Of a stretch of 64,000 nt of DNA, positions 55,761 through 64,000 are shown one piece after another (within the stretch, counting starts at the first letter, position 1; the number at the start of each line of letters is the position of its first letter). Origin of the DNA: an uncultured Bacteroidota bacterium. GTDB lineage: Bacteria; Bacteroidota; Bacteroidia; Flavobacteriales; Flavobacteriaceae. The stretch spans positions 1 through 64,000 of the forward strand of contig CACMHY010000002.1 in the NCBI GenBank assembly GCA_902613595.1, given 5' to 3'. The position numbers were made by a program, and so were the translations under genes. A model generated the notes under the pieces. It had not been told where the DNA came from. It saw nothing but the letters and a program-made list of their open reading frames with translations, and made no database searches.

Positions 55761-56459
55761 ATGGGTTTTAAGCGCGAGTTTAATTTAAAAATTAGAAAAA
55801 CACACCGTTATTTAGGAATATTCATTGGATTACAGTTTTTAGCATGGACGGTGTCAGGACTCTATTTTAGTTGGACTGATATAGATGAAATTCATGGAGA
55901 TCAGTTTCGAGTTGAGTCTCCACCTGAAAAAGGATTATTTTCTAACCTGATTTCTTTCGATAGTATACCTGTACTAGTTGAAAAGCTTAGTTTGGTATCG
56001 ATTGATAATCAACCATATTATTGGATTAACGGTCAAGTACTTTATCACGCCCAGACAGGGATTTTAAAAAAAAATATTTCAGAAAAAGAAGCCATAGGTG
56101 TTGCGAAACAAAACTTGATTGAGGGTCTTAAGGTAGACCATGTTGAATTATTAAAAACTACTGATTCTCATCATGAGTATAGAGGTCAAAAATTACCGGT
56201 CTATGCTATACATTACGACCATCCTGATTTGTTGGTAGCATATGTAGATGCAAAGAGTGGTATTTTTAAAAAAATACGTCACGAAAGTTGGCGTTGGTTT
56301 GATTTTTTGTGGATGGGACATACAATGGACTACGCAGGGAGAGATAATTTTAACAATTTATTACTACGCATATTTTCACTTTTTGGATTATTTACTGTTA
56401 TTAGTGGATTTTTACTTTGGGGTACTAGTTCTCCAACTCTAAGGAAAATATTAAAGTGA
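55761..56459 (+). CDS. PepSY-domain membrane protein
   Basis: A 232-residue membrane protein with one transmembrane helix near the N-terminus (HRYLGIFIGLQFLAWTVSG), a periplasmic PepSY-like region in the middle (KEAIGVAKQNLIEG...HVELLKTTDSHHEYRGQKLPVYAIHYD) and a C-terminal helix (LRIFSLFGLFTVISGFLLWG). It is about half the size of the classic PepSY-TM iron reductases, and may belong to an electron-transfer or iron-related module. Its function is unproven. It is followed seven bases later by the PhoD-like gene. Confidence 0.85.
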   Translation: MGFKREFNLKIRKTHRYLGIFIGLQFLAWTVSGLYFSWTDIDEIHGDQFRVESPPEKGLFSNLISFDSIPVLVEKLSLVSIDNQPYYWINGQVLYHAQTGILKKNISEKEAIGVAKQNLIEGLKVDHVELLKTTDSHHEYRGQKLPVYAIHYDHPDLLVAYVDAKSGIFKKIRHESWRWFDFLWMGHTMDYAGRDNFNNLLLRIFSLFGLFTVISGFLLWGTSSPTLRKILK

Positions 56460-56466
56460 CAATAGT

Positions 56467-57468
56467 GTGAGAATTTTTTGGGTCCTCTTGTTTATTAATT
56501 CAGTAAACCTTAAATGTCAGGATATCTATTTTCCAAATACTATTGAGGCTATTGGATTTGGATCTTGTAATCGTACAGATTTAGACCAGAAAATTTGGGA
56601 TGTTATAGCAAATCAGCAAATGAATGCTTGGGTTTGGTTGGGAGATATAGTCTATGCTGAAGGGGAGAGTATGGATGATCTTGCTTTAAAATATTCAATT
56701 CAAAAATCACTACCATCTTACAAAAAATTATCTTCCCACACAAATATATTTGGAGTCTGGGATGATCACGATTTTGGGAAAAATGATGGAGGAGGCGGAT
56801 TTAGAAAAAAACAACAGAGTAGAGATTTATTATTTGATTTTCTTGACCTCCCTCCAAATCATCCTGCAAGGAAAAGAACTGGTGCGTATCAAAGTTATTG
56901 TTTTGGAAATGATCGACAAAAAGTATGCCTGTACCTTTTAGATGTAAGATATTTTAAGGACGAATATGAAAAAGATTTTAGTTCAAAACAATACTATAAA
57001 AAAAATAATGGGAGTTTATTGGGAGAAAAACAATGGAAGTGGTTGGAGAAAGAATTATTGAAAAATGGTGCAGAAGTAAATTTGCTTGCAGGAGGGATAC
57101 AATTAATTTCTTCTGAACACCCCTATGAGAAATGGGCAAATTTCCCTAAGGCCAGGCAACGCTTATTTAATTTACTAAAAGAAAACAAGATAAAAAACCC
57201 AATATATTTGAGTGGTGATCGTCATTTTGCTGAGATTTCAATTATTGAACTTCTCCCAAACTATAGACTTTACGATATAACTTCAAGTGGTTTAACACAT
57301 TCATATGAAGATTTGGAAGAAGAATTTAATCCTAAAAGAATAAGTCCGTTAATTACAGCTAAAAATTTTGGAATGATTAAGTTGAATTGGGTTACTAGAA
57401 AAATTGCTTTGCAAATTTGTAATATTGATGGCAGGATTTTGTTTGAAAAAACAATCAAAATTCAATAA
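56467..57468 (+). CDS. PhoD-like (alkaline phosphatase D family) metallophosphoesterase, exported
   Basis: A 333-residue exported phosphoesterase. The signal (FWVLLFINSVNLKCQ) is followed by GFGSCNR, the metal ligands in WLGDIVYAEGE and WDDHDFGKNDGG, and the late GDRHFAE block, all typical of the PhoD branch of metallophosphatases (alkaline phosphomonoesters or diesters, Fe/Ca-dependent in characterised members). Family members often carry a Tat signal; here no twin arginine is seen and Sec export is more likely. It starts with GTG (56467). Phosphate scavenging is a reasonable role. Confidence 0.9.
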   Translation: MRIFWVLLFINSVNLKCQDIYFPNTIEAIGFGSCNRTDLDQKIWDVIANQQMNAWVWLGDIVYAEGESMDDLALKYSIQKSLPSYKKLSSHTNIFGVWDDHDFGKNDGGGGFRKKQQSRDLLFDFLDLPPNHPARKRTGAYQSYCFGNDRQKVCLYLLDVRYFKDEYEKDFSSKQYYKKNNGSLLGEKQWKWLEKELLKNGAEVNLLAGGIQLISSEHPYEKWANFPKARQRLFNLLKENKIKNPIYLSGDRHFAEISIIELLPNYRLYDITSSGLTHSYEDLEEEFNPKRISPLITAKNFGMIKLNWVTRKIALQICNIDGRILFEKTIKIQ

Positions 57469-57510
57469 TCTATTTTTAATTTCTTCAATTTTTAACATTA
57501 ATTTTAGCTA

Positions 57511-58791
57511 ATGGAAAACATATATTTTGTCCCTTTCTCAATTATTCTAGCCTTTGCAGCTTTTTTTCTCTTCAAGAGCAGAAATTCTTTAAGTAAATAT
57601 GTTCTTGAAGAACTAAGAGCTCAACTTCAAAAGGAGTTTCTTTTTAATAGAGAAGAGCTTTCGAAAAATTTGCATGAAAACAGAGTTGAGCTTACTCAAA
57701 GCCTTCAAAGATTGAATGATACAATTTTAAAAAAAGCAAAAGATGATCGTTACGAATTGAGAAATACGTTGAAAGAATTTGAATCTAGTTTTGTAAAAAA
57801 TGTTGAGACATTTAATACAACCCAAAAAGAGAAATTCGATCAAATGAAAGTGAAACAAGATGAAATGATAAAAACAACTGAAATTCGTTTGGAGAGAATG
57901 CGAGAAACTGTTGATGAAAAGCTTCATAAAACACTTGAAGAGCGCCTTGGGAAATCATTTGAAATGGTAACTAAACAATTATTAGTTGTTCAAAAAGGAT
58001 TAGGTGAGATGCAAAATATAGCTTCTGGGGTTGGAGATCTAAAAAAAGTGTTAAGTAATGTTAAAACCCGAGGAGTTTTGGGAGAAATTCAATTAGGAAA
58101 TATTTTGGAAGAAATTATGACTCCTGATCAGTATGATAAAAATGTTAAAACAAAAAAGGGGTCTGATTTCCAGGTTGAATATGCAATTAAATTACCTGGC
58201 CGAAACAAAACTGAAGAGCCAGTCTATTTACCTATTGACGCCAAGTTTCCACAGGAAGACTATATAAGGCTTCAAAATGCTTATGAGGCAGGTGATGCTG
58301 TTGCAGTAGAATTATCCTTGAAAGCTATTCTTCAGTCAGTAAAAAAATTTGCTAAAGAAATTTCAACAAAATATATTGATCCTCCAAATACTACCGATTT
58401 TGGAATAATGTTTTTACCGATTGAAGGTTTGTTTGCTGAAGTAGTTAGACAACCAGATATGATTTCTATGCTACAAAGAGAATATAAGATTGTTGTTACT
58501 GGACCCACAACTCTTGCTGCTATGTTAAATAGCCTCCAAATGGGCTTTAAAACTTTAGCAATTCAAAAAAGAAGTAGTGAAGTTTGGAATGTACTTGCAG
58601 CAGTAAAAAAAGAATTTAGTTCTTTTGGAGGAGTTTTAGAGAAGGCACAAAAGAAAATCAACGAGGCTAACCAGGAAATTGAAACTTTAGTTGGTACAAG
58701 AACAAGAATTATGCAATCCAAACTTAAAAATGTAGAGCAGCTCAAAGAAAATACTTCACAAAAAGAGTCAACCAATAATTATATAGACTAA
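57511..58791 (+). CDS. rmuC: DNA recombination protein RmuC
   Basis: A 426-residue RmuC: an N-terminal membrane anchor (VPFSIILAFAAFFLF), a long coiled coil (about 25-165) and a conserved nuclease-like domain (about 170-400) with KTRGVLGEIQLGNILE, PIDAKFPQEDY and FLPIEGLFAEVVRQP. RmuC limits inversions at short inverted repeats. Its length is normal. It starts 42 bases after the PhoD-like gene and ends 83 bases from the convergent tRNA. Confidence 0.93.
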   Translation: MENIYFVPFSIILAFAAFFLFKSRNSLSKYVLEELRAQLQKEFLFNREELSKNLHENRVELTQSLQRLNDTILKKAKDDRYELRNTLKEFESSFVKNVETFNTTQKEKFDQMKVKQDEMIKTTEIRLERMRETVDEKLHKTLEERLGKSFEMVTKQLLVVQKGLGEMQNIASGVGDLKKVLSNVKTRGVLGEIQLGNILEEIMTPDQYDKNVKTKKGSDFQVEYAIKLPGRNKTEEPVYLPIDAKFPQEDYIRLQNAYEAGDAVAVELSLKAILQSVKKFAKEISTKYIDPPNTTDFGIMFLPIEGLFAEVVRQPDMISMLQREYKIVVTGPTTLAAMLNSLQMGFKTLAIQKRSSEVWNVLAAVKKEFSSFGGVLEKAQKKINEANQEIETLVGTRTRIMQSKLKNVEQLKENTSQKESTNNYID

Positions 58792-58847
58792 AAGAAAAAT
58801 AGTTGTCTAGATATCTAAAAAAAACATTAATATTTTTCTAAATATGA

Positions 58848-58869
58848 AACCCCAAAAAGATTTGGGGTT
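58848..58869 (-). terminator. Possible terminator after tRNA-Phe
   Basis: AACCCCAAA and TTTGGGGTT form a perfect 9-bp stem with a four-base loop, five bases past the tRNA 3' end on the minus strand. The sequence after it is only weakly T-rich (TCATATTTA), so termination is plausible, not certain; it may also stop rmuC readthrough. Confidence 0.5.
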
Positions 58870-58874
58870 AAATG

Positions 58875-58947
58875 TGGTACCTCCAGGAATCGAACCAGGG
58901 ACACAAGGATTTTCAGTCCTTTGCTCTACCAACTGAGCTAAGGTACC
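58875..58947 (-). tRNA. tRNA-Phe (GAA)
   Basis: A 73-base cloverleaf on the minus strand. The acceptor stem GGTACCT pairs with AGGTACC, the D-arm is AGCTCAGTTGGTAGAGC, the anticodon stem AAGGA/TCCTT holds loop CTGAAAA with anticodon GAA, and the T-arm has GGTTCGATTCC. The discriminator base is A and no CCA is encoded. A good promoter lies just upstream. Confidence 0.97.
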
Positions 58948-58963
58948 TTTATTAGAATTCAAA

Positions 58964-58994
58964 CAAATATAAAGGGGTTTTTGAATTCTCACAA
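58964..58994 (-). promoter_or_regulatory. Promoter of tRNA-Phe
   Basis: On the minus strand a -33 TTG (58994-58992) is 20 bases from a perfect TAnnTTTG -7 box, TATATTTG (58971-58964). The transcript would start about 10 bases before the tRNA. This is the best promoter match in the window and supports the Bacteroidota assignment. Confidence 0.75.
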
Positions 58995-59044
58995 AAACAT
59001 TTCACTAATTTTCTTTGTAATTTTATATAAAGAAATTACTGAAA

Positions 59045-59773
59045 ATGCATTTGATTATAGACCTTGGTAATACTAGAGTAAAATTTTTTGTATTTCATGA
59101 AAATAGGATTTTACATAGAACATTTGAGCCTATTCCGGCGTGGAAAAATACTCTAAAAAAAATACAAAAAAAATATCCTACTATTTCAAATTGTATAATT
59201 TCTGATGTTAACGGCTCAATTACAAATGACCTCAAAGTTAGTCTAGGTTCAATTTCGGTGTTTTTTTGCTCTCCTAAATTAAAGCTCCCATTTAAAACAT
59301 TGTATAAATCCAAAAAACAATTAGGTGCAGATCGAATTGCGTTATTATCAGCTTGCATTCTGGATTTTCCTAATAAAAATGTTTTTGTAATAGATTTAGG
59401 AACTTGTATTACTTATGATTTTATTGATAAAAAAAGTTTGCATCATGGAGGTGCAATTAGTCCTGGACTCAAAATGCGTTACAAAGCTTTAAATTTTTTC
59501 ACAGGAGGTTTACCCCTGTTGAATCCAGAAATTAGTGATAAATTTTTAGGGGATTCTACTGAAAGCTCAATTCATACCGGTATTACAAATGGAATAATTA
59601 CTGAGATCAATGAGCACATTTGTTATCATAAAAAAAACTGTAAGGACCTTATTGTTATATTTTCAGGAGGAGATGCTCAAAGGTTGTCTAAACCATTTAA
59701 AAATAAGATATTTGCAGACACAAATTTTTTAGCTAAGGGATTGAATTTCATTTTAGTAAATAATTTAAGTTGA
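59045..59773 (+). CDS. coaX: Type III pantothenate kinase
   Basis: A 242-residue ASKHA-fold kinase phosphorylating pantothenate, the first committed step to coenzyme A. The phosphate-binding DLGNTRVKF is at 6-14, GADR at 94-97 and the second ATP-site motif VIDLGTCITYDF at 115-126, with ISPGLKMRYKAL following. Its pathway partner panC is in this window 28 kb away. Its stop overlaps the next gene's start (TGATG). Confidence 0.95.
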   Translation: MHLIIDLGNTRVKFFVFHENRILHRTFEPIPAWKNTLKKIQKKYPTISNCIISDVNGSITNDLKVSLGSISVFFCSPKLKLPFKTLYKSKKQLGADRIALLSACILDFPNKNVFVIDLGTCITYDFIDKKSLHHGGAISPGLKMRYKALNFFTGGLPLLNPEISDKFLGDSTESSIHTGITNGIITEINEHICYHKKNCKDLIVIFSGGDAQRLSKPFKNKIFADTNFLAKGLNFILVNNLS

Positions 59774-61026
59774 TGATTAGAATAACATTATTATTGTTTA
59801 TTCTGATTACAACCAGTATAATAGGTCAGAATAATACTGCATCACCGTATTCTTCAACTGGATTGGGTGAAAGGAGTTTTAATGGTACACAAGCTACAAG
59901 ACACATGGGAGGGCTTGATGTTTTTACCGACTCAATTCATGCTAATCTTGTAAACCCTGCAAGCTATGCATTCTTAAAATTTACCACCTATTCTGTTGGG
60001 GTAAATTATACAAATAACAATCTTTCTTCTGTGTCAGAATCAACAAACGTTGAATTAGCTGCTTTAGACTATTTATCAGTGAGTATTCCTACAAAAAAAT
60101 TTAGTTTTGGTTTCGGTATTGTTCCTTATTCGTCTTTAGGATATCGTATACAAGCAATTAGCGAAAATCAAAACCAAAATATTTTTAATAGATATGAAGG
60201 TTCTGGGGGACTGAATAAGGCATACTTTTCAATAGGAATACCAATTACAAAATTTTTCGCCTTGGGATCAACAATTAATTACAATTTTGGAAATTTATTT
60301 TACAGAACTGGGCAATTTATCGAAGGGGTAGAAAATGGAACATTTCTTACACATGATTCAAGTATATCAGGATTCAATTATCAATTTTCTGCCCAAGCGA
60401 TAATTCCTTTTGGGAAAAAATACAGTACCCAATTAATGTTTTCTCATCAACCATTGAGATCTTTAGATTCTCAAAACAGTAAAATATACTACACCCAGTC
60501 TTTGTCTAGGGAGACTATTATAGAATTTACGGAAATTGATTTAGCTTCCTCTAGCCTTGAAAATACCAATTTGGATATTTCCCCAATTACTAGTATAGGC
60601 ATTGGCTTCGGCAGAAATAAAAAATGGTTTTTGGGAGCACAATATGATTATACAAAGTCTTCAAATTTTAAAAACCAATTTTTTGAAAGACAAAATATAT
60701 CTTATAAAGATGGACAAAAATGGGTTGTTGGTGGATATTTTATTCCAAATTATTCATCATTTACCAGTTTCTGGAAAAGGGTGGTATATCGTTTTGGTTT
60801 TAGAACTCAACAGATGAGTATAATAGTTAATAATTCGCCAATAAAAGAAACTGGTATAACTTTCGGTCTTGGTTTGCCACTAGCGGGTTTATCCAACGCT
60901 AATGTTGGTTTTGAATTAAGCCAAAGGGGTAAAAGAGATTCTGGAATGGTTCAAGAAACAATCGCTTCATTGAGAATAGGACTTTCACTAAATGATATAT
61001 GGTTCATAAAAAGAAGGTATAATTAA
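59773..61026 (+). CDS. Outer-membrane beta-barrel protein (PorV/FadL-like fold suspected)
   Basis: A 417-residue protein with a signal peptide (LLLFILITTSIIGQ) and a mature part made of alternating amphipathic beta-strands. The opening NTASPYSSTGLGERSFNGTQATRHMGG and LVNPASYAFLKFTTYSVGVNY recall long-chain fatty acid transporter/PorV-like outer-membrane proteins. The function is unknown. I chose the ATG at 59773, which overlaps the coaX stop by one base. The coaX-this-TPR-lptC order recurs in flavobacteria. Confidence 0.82.
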   Translation: MIRITLLLFILITTSIIGQNNTASPYSSTGLGERSFNGTQATRHMGGLDVFTDSIHANLVNPASYAFLKFTTYSVGVNYTNNNLSSVSESTNVELAALDYLSVSIPTKKFSFGFGIVPYSSLGYRIQAISENQNQNIFNRYEGSGGLNKAYFSIGIPITKFFALGSTINYNFGNLFYRTGQFIEGVENGTFLTHDSSISGFNYQFSAQAIIPFGKKYSTQLMFSHQPLRSLDSQNSKIYYTQSLSRETIIEFTEIDLASSSLENTNLDISPITSIGIGFGRNKKWFLGAQYDYTKSSNFKNQFFERQNISYKDGQKWVVGGYFIPNYSSFTSFWKRVVYRFGFRTQQMSIIVNNSPIKETGITFGLGLPLAGLSNANVGFELSQRGKRDSGMVQETIASLRIGLSLNDIWFIKRRYN

Positions 61027-61108
61027 AATGATTAATAATTTTAAATTTTTTGTATTTAATTTGATAATTTCTTACGAAGTCATTAAATCTTATCAAGATT
61101 TAAATAGA

Positions 61109-61142
61109 TTGTATATAATTTTTTAAAGAGATTTTATATTTG
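61109..61142 (+). promoter_or_regulatory. Candidate promoter of the TPR-lptC run
   Basis: TTG (61109-61111) and TATATTTG (61135-61142), a perfect TAnnTTTG box, are separated by 23 bases, the upper end of the usual range. The start codon at 61156 would give a very short leader. Confidence 0.5.
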
Positions 61143-61155
61143 TGAAAACTTTATT

Positions 61156-62550
61156 ATGATGAATAAACTATTACTTATAACCACATTACTTGTCGGGACA
61201 TCTGTATTTCAGTTATCATACTGTCAAGATAATTCAGCTTGTATGCAAGATTTATCAATCTTTGCCGAATATGTTAAAGTAAAAAATTATGATGCAGCAA
61301 TTGAGCCCTGGATGAAAGTAAGAGAAAACTGTCCAGATCTTAATGCCGCAATTTATACTTATGGCGAACGCATCATAAAAAATAACATAAAGAATGGAAA
61401 TTCTGATCTAGTTGAATCTTCCAAAAAAGAATTAATAAAGCTCTATGACGAATGGATTCAATATTTTCCAAAAAACAAAAATAAAAGTATTATCGGTGAT
61501 GTGATTGGAAAAAAAGCCCAAGCCTTACTTGACTATAAATTGGCTGATTTAAAAAAAATCTACTCTACATTTGATGAAGCTTTCACTAAAGATGCAACTA
61601 GTTTTACAAATCCAAAGTTTTTATACAATTATTTTAAAACACTTTACGATTTATATAAATCTGGCGATAATCAAGTTAGCATGGAGATGCTGATAAACAA
61701 ATATGAAGAAGTTTCAGAAAAATTTGATTTAGAAACAGTTGCATTAGCAAAAAAACTTGATATTATATTGAAAAAAGAAGACGAGGGTAAACCTCTAACA
61801 AGTAGAGAGCAAAGAAGAAAACGAATTTATAATATAAATTCTAAGGCAATAGGAACATATTTATCCAACTTAGATGCAATCATCGCTAAAGAAGCAACTT
61901 GCGAAAATTTAATACCTCTATATAAAAGAAATTTTGAAGAATTTAAAGAAGATTCGGTGTGGTTAAAGCGTGCAGCAAGCCGAATGGATAGCAAAGAATG
62001 TTCAGACGACCCTTTTTTTGTTACTCTTGTTGAGGCATTACATTCGCTAGATCCATCGGCAGATTCAGCATATTATCTTGGTTTACTTAATGATAAAAGA
62101 GGAAATGCCAATGAGGCTCTTAAATATTATGAAGAATCAATTTCTTTAGAAACTGATAATTATAAAAAAGCAAAAATCCTACTTAAAATTGCTAATAAAT
62201 TTAAGTTAGCTGGAAGAAAATCCTCCGCACGAAACTACGCAAATAAAGCTCTTAGCTTTCAGCCCTCTCTAGGCAGAGCTTACCTATTAATTGCTAATAT
62301 GTATGCTGACAGTGCAAATGACTGTGGAGATTCTCAATTTAATAAAAGAGCAGTTTATTGGTTGGCTGCTGATATTGCAAAAAAAGCTGCAAGTGTAGAT
62401 AATTCCCTTTCCAAGATTGCAAAGAAAACAGCTGACAGTTACAAAGGTAGGGCTCCTAGCAAAACTGATATTTTCACAGAGGGTAATGAGGGGACTACAA
62501 TTAAATTTGATTGTTGGATTAAAAGATCAATTAAGGTTCCAAAGCTTTAA
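61156..62550 (+). CDS. Exported tetratricopeptide-repeat protein
   Basis: A 464-residue exported protein (signal LLITTLLVGTSVFQLSYCQ). Helical repeats include SAYYLGLLNDKRGNANEALKYYEES and AKILLKIANKFKLAGRKSSARNYANKALSF, canonical TPRs near residues 312-385; the N-terminal half is also helical (YAEYVKVKNYDAAIEPWMKVREN). TPRs mediate protein contacts; no enzyme domain is seen. It lies six bases before lptC, so a role in envelope assembly is possible but unproven. Confidence 0.88.
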   Translation: MMNKLLLITTLLVGTSVFQLSYCQDNSACMQDLSIFAEYVKVKNYDAAIEPWMKVRENCPDLNAAIYTYGERIIKNNIKNGNSDLVESSKKELIKLYDEWIQYFPKNKNKSIIGDVIGKKAQALLDYKLADLKKIYSTFDEAFTKDATSFTNPKFLYNYFKTLYDLYKSGDNQVSMEMLINKYEEVSEKFDLETVALAKKLDIILKKEDEGKPLTSREQRRKRIYNINSKAIGTYLSNLDAIIAKEATCENLIPLYKRNFEEFKEDSVWLKRAASRMDSKECSDDPFFVTLVEALHSLDPSADSAYYLGLLNDKRGNANEALKYYEESISLETDNYKKAKILLKIANKFKLAGRKSSARNYANKALSFQPSLGRAYLLIANMYADSANDCGDSQFNKRAVYWLAADIAKKAASVDNSLSKIAKKTADSYKGRAPSKTDIFTEGNEGTTIKFDCWIKRSIKVPKL

Positions 62551-62556
62551 ATTAAA

Positions 62557-63132
62557 TTGAAAATTAATTTTTTTTTAAGGTTAGTTTTGTTCACATGTAT
62601 CATATTGGTCTCTTGCGAAGACAACTCACAGGCTTTAAAAGAGATTAACACCAATAGACAGGACCCTTTGGGTATAGCCAAAAACATAAGAATGGTATAT
62701 AGTGACTCATTAAAAATACAAGCTATTTTGACAGCTCCCAAGCATGTAGATTATTCAAATCTAGAATTTAAATTTGCAGAATTCCCAGAAGGTCTAGAGG
62801 TATTATTTTTCGATAAATTAGGAAATAAAAACAAAGTTGTTGCTGATTACGGAATTTTATACACAGAAACTAAACTAATAGATCTAAAAGGCAATGTGGA
62901 GCTGAAATCTCATGATGGATCATTATTAAAGACAAATCAACTTTACTGGGATTCTGAAAATGAATGGTTATTTACCGAGCAGGAATTTACATTTCAGGAT
63001 GAAAAATATGATTTTTATGCAAAGAGATTGGATGGAAATAAAGATTTTACTAAATTTTTAACGGGAAACCTTATTGGAACGGTTGCTGTTTCTGAAGAAC
63101 AAGACAAAGACACATTGAACATAAATCAATGA
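62557..63132 (+). CDS. lptC: LPS export ABC transporter periplasmic protein LptC
   Basis: A 191-residue lipoprotein (signal ending CIILVSC), unlike E. coli LptC, which is anchored by a transmembrane helix. The mature beta-jellyroll shows IRMVYSDSLKIQAILTAPK, VVADYGILYTETKLIDLKGNVEL and LKTNQLYWDSENEWLFT, the OstA-like/LptC pattern. It links the LptBFG transporter to LptA in LPS transport. It starts with TTG (62557) and overlaps the next gene by four bases (ATGA). Confidence 0.92.
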   Translation: MKINFFLRLVLFTCIILVSCEDNSQALKEINTNRQDPLGIAKNIRMVYSDSLKIQAILTAPKHVDYSNLEFKFAEFPEGLEVLFFDKLGNKNKVVADYGILYTETKLIDLKGNVELKSHDGSLLKTNQLYWDSENEWLFTEQEFTFQDEKYDFYAKRLDGNKDFTKFLTGNLIGTVAVSEEQDKDTLNINQ

Positions 63133-63326
63133 AAACATATAAAATTTCTGAAATATTATATTTGGTTATAGCAGGAATATCACTTTTCAAAACAATTTCA
63201 CTATGGCAGACAGACAATACTCGAGCATACTACTTCTTTGGATTTGCAATTTTGTCAGTGTTAATGGCTCTTTTTCGGAGACATTACAGGAAAAAATTTA
63301 ATCGAAGAGATAATACCTCTAAATGA
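63129..63326 (+). CDS. Small membrane protein of unknown function
   Basis: A 65-residue protein with two hydrophobic segments (about 9-20 and 32-47) and a basic C-terminus (RRHYRKKFNRRD). It overlaps lptC and the following CNNM gene by four bases each, so it is translated with both. I recall a similar small ORF at this position in related genomes; no function is known. Confidence 0.75.
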   Translation: MKTYKISEILYLVIAGISLFKTISLWQTDNTRAYYFFGFAILSVLMALFRRHYRKKFNRRDNTSK

Positions 63327-64000
63327 TTCTATCTGACCTAGTAATTTTAATATGTTTAATATTTTCAGCTTTTTTTTCTGGGATGGAAATTGCATTTGTC
63401 TCTTCAAATAGAATTTATTTAGAAATTGAAAAATCACAAAGCAGTAAAACCTCTAGAGTTTTAAAAAATATAACTCAGAACCCCTCTAGATTTATAGCTA
63501 CGATGCTTTTAGGAAACAATATTGCACTTGTTGTTTATGGAATTTTTGCAGGAGATAGAATTTTACAATTATTTTTTTCGCAAAGTGTTTTAATCGGACA
63601 AGATCCTAACATACTTATAGTTTTTTATCAAACATTGATATCTACTATTGTAATACTTCTTACAGCAGAGTTTATACCAAAAGTTTTTTTTCAAATTTAT
63701 TCCAATTTAAGCATAAAGATATTTGCCATACCTGTAGCTTTCTTTTTCTATTTATTCTATCCAATTACTTATTTAATTATTCGTTTTACTGATGTTATCT
63801 TAAGAAGATTTTTAAAAACTGAATCAGATCAAATTCAGCTTTCGTTTTCAAAAGTAGAACTAGGCAATTACATAGAGGAGCAGATAGAATCAACAGATGA
63901 TAAAGAAAGTTTAGATTCTGAAATTCAAATTTTTCAAAATGCTTTAGATTTTTCCGAAGTCAGAGCGAAGGAAGCTATGGTTCCTAGGGCAGAGCTTGTT
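63323..64000 (+). CDS. CNNM/CorC-type (hemolysin-like) membrane protein, partial
   Basis: The first 226 codons of a gene that runs off the window end. A DUF21/CNNM transmembrane region (ICLIFSAFFSGMEIAFVSSNRIYLEIEK; NPSRFIATMLLGNNIALVVYG; TAEFIPKVFFQ) is followed by the start of the CBS/CorC part (RAKEAMVPRAEL). It is a paralogue of gldE in this window, likely a divalent-metal (Mg/Co) transport protein. It starts at the ATG 63323 overlapping the small membrane gene by four bases. Confidence 0.92.
   Translation, partial: MILSDLVILICLIFSAFFSGMEIAFVSSNRIYLEIEKSQSSKTSRVLKNITQNPSRFIATMLLGNNIALVVYGIFAGDRILQLFFSQSVLIGQDPNILIVFYQTLISTIVILLTAEFIPKVFFQIYSNLSIKIFAIPVAFFFYLFYPITYLIIRFTDVILRRFLKTESDQIQLSFSKVELGNYIEEQIESTDDKESLDSEIQIFQNALDFSEVRAKEAMVPRAELV

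Noticed and set aside
58807-58992. A 61-codon minus-strand frame with a proline/glycine-rich segment
   Set aside because: It is the translation of the tRNA-Phe gene and its promoter; the TLAQLVEQRTENPCVPGSIPGG pattern is a well-known tRNA artefact.

Overview
The window is a compact, low-GC stretch of a bacterial chromosome. By gene content it comes from a Bacteroidota of the Flavobacteriaceae type, probably a marine lineage with a streamlined genome. The pointers are: gliding genes gldE and gldD behind mutY and ssb; a DUF4270 lipoprotein next to a one-domain GT5 starch-synthase-like protein; two TonB-dependent receptors with carboxypeptidase-regulatory-like N-termini; a long (1129 aa) IleS; atpD-atpC apart from the rest of the ATP synthase operon; a YpdA-type reductase; and -7 boxes of the form TAnnTTTG. 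Genes overlap or lie within a few bases of each other, and there is one gene-free stretch over 300 bases (54461-54865). I saw no insertion sequence, prophage, CRISPR array, restriction or other defence system.

Layout. 1-3.2 kb: an iota-type carbonic anhydrase homologue, a strong terminator, a prolyl oligopeptidase lipoprotein and a GNAT acetyltransferase. 3.2-9.8 kb (minus): DUF177-rpmF-fabH-accB-accC (fatty acid initiation linked to L32), then asd, alr and tdk. 9.8-12.9 kb (plus): an unknown acidic protein, rsmI and recJ. 12.9-31.5 kb (almost all minus): pgi, an M23 peptidase, a DUF3108 protein, uvrC, lspA, a DksA-like protein, ileS, a heme-type TonB receptor, recO, gdhA, radA, a flippase-like membrane protein and panC; fau is the one plus-strand gene. 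31.6-34.3 kb: GT5-like protein and DUF4270 lipoprotein. 34.3-37.8 kb (minus): GntP permease, YpdA, PlsC-like acyltransferase. 38-43 kb: a large TonB receptor, a terminator, atpD and atpC. 43-45.7 kb (minus): HU, a 29-residue mS38/COX24-like basic protein, rng and recX. 45.8-54.5 kb (plus): mutY, ssb, gldE, gldD, an EamA transporter, an M20 amidohydrolase, tesB, a DUF2490 protein and a SET-domain protein. 54.5-64 kb: an orphan terminator, a secreted propeller-like protein, a PepSY protein, a PhoD-like phosphatase, rmuC, tRNA-Phe (minus), coaX, an outer-membrane protein, a TPR protein, lptC, a small membrane protein and the start of a CNNM/CorC protein.

Themes. Envelope building recurs: fatty acids, lipoprotein maturation (lspA), LPS export (lptC), alanine racemase, M23 peptidase, acyltransferase. 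DNA repair is well represented: uvrC, recJ, recO, radA, recX, mutY, rmuC, ssb. CoA synthesis is present as panC and coaX, but panD is missing from the site next to panC where relatives often carry it. Many genes start with GTG or TTG, and lspA appears to start with ATA.

Most of the window is ordinary core genome. The points most worth a second look are the iota-type carbonic anhydrase homologue, the tiny ribosomal-protein-like gene at 45285-45374, the lspA start, the SSB C-terminus with Thr in place of Phe, the Ala/Gly/Pro-rich segment of the second TonB receptor, and the possible unannotated transcript ending at 54802.
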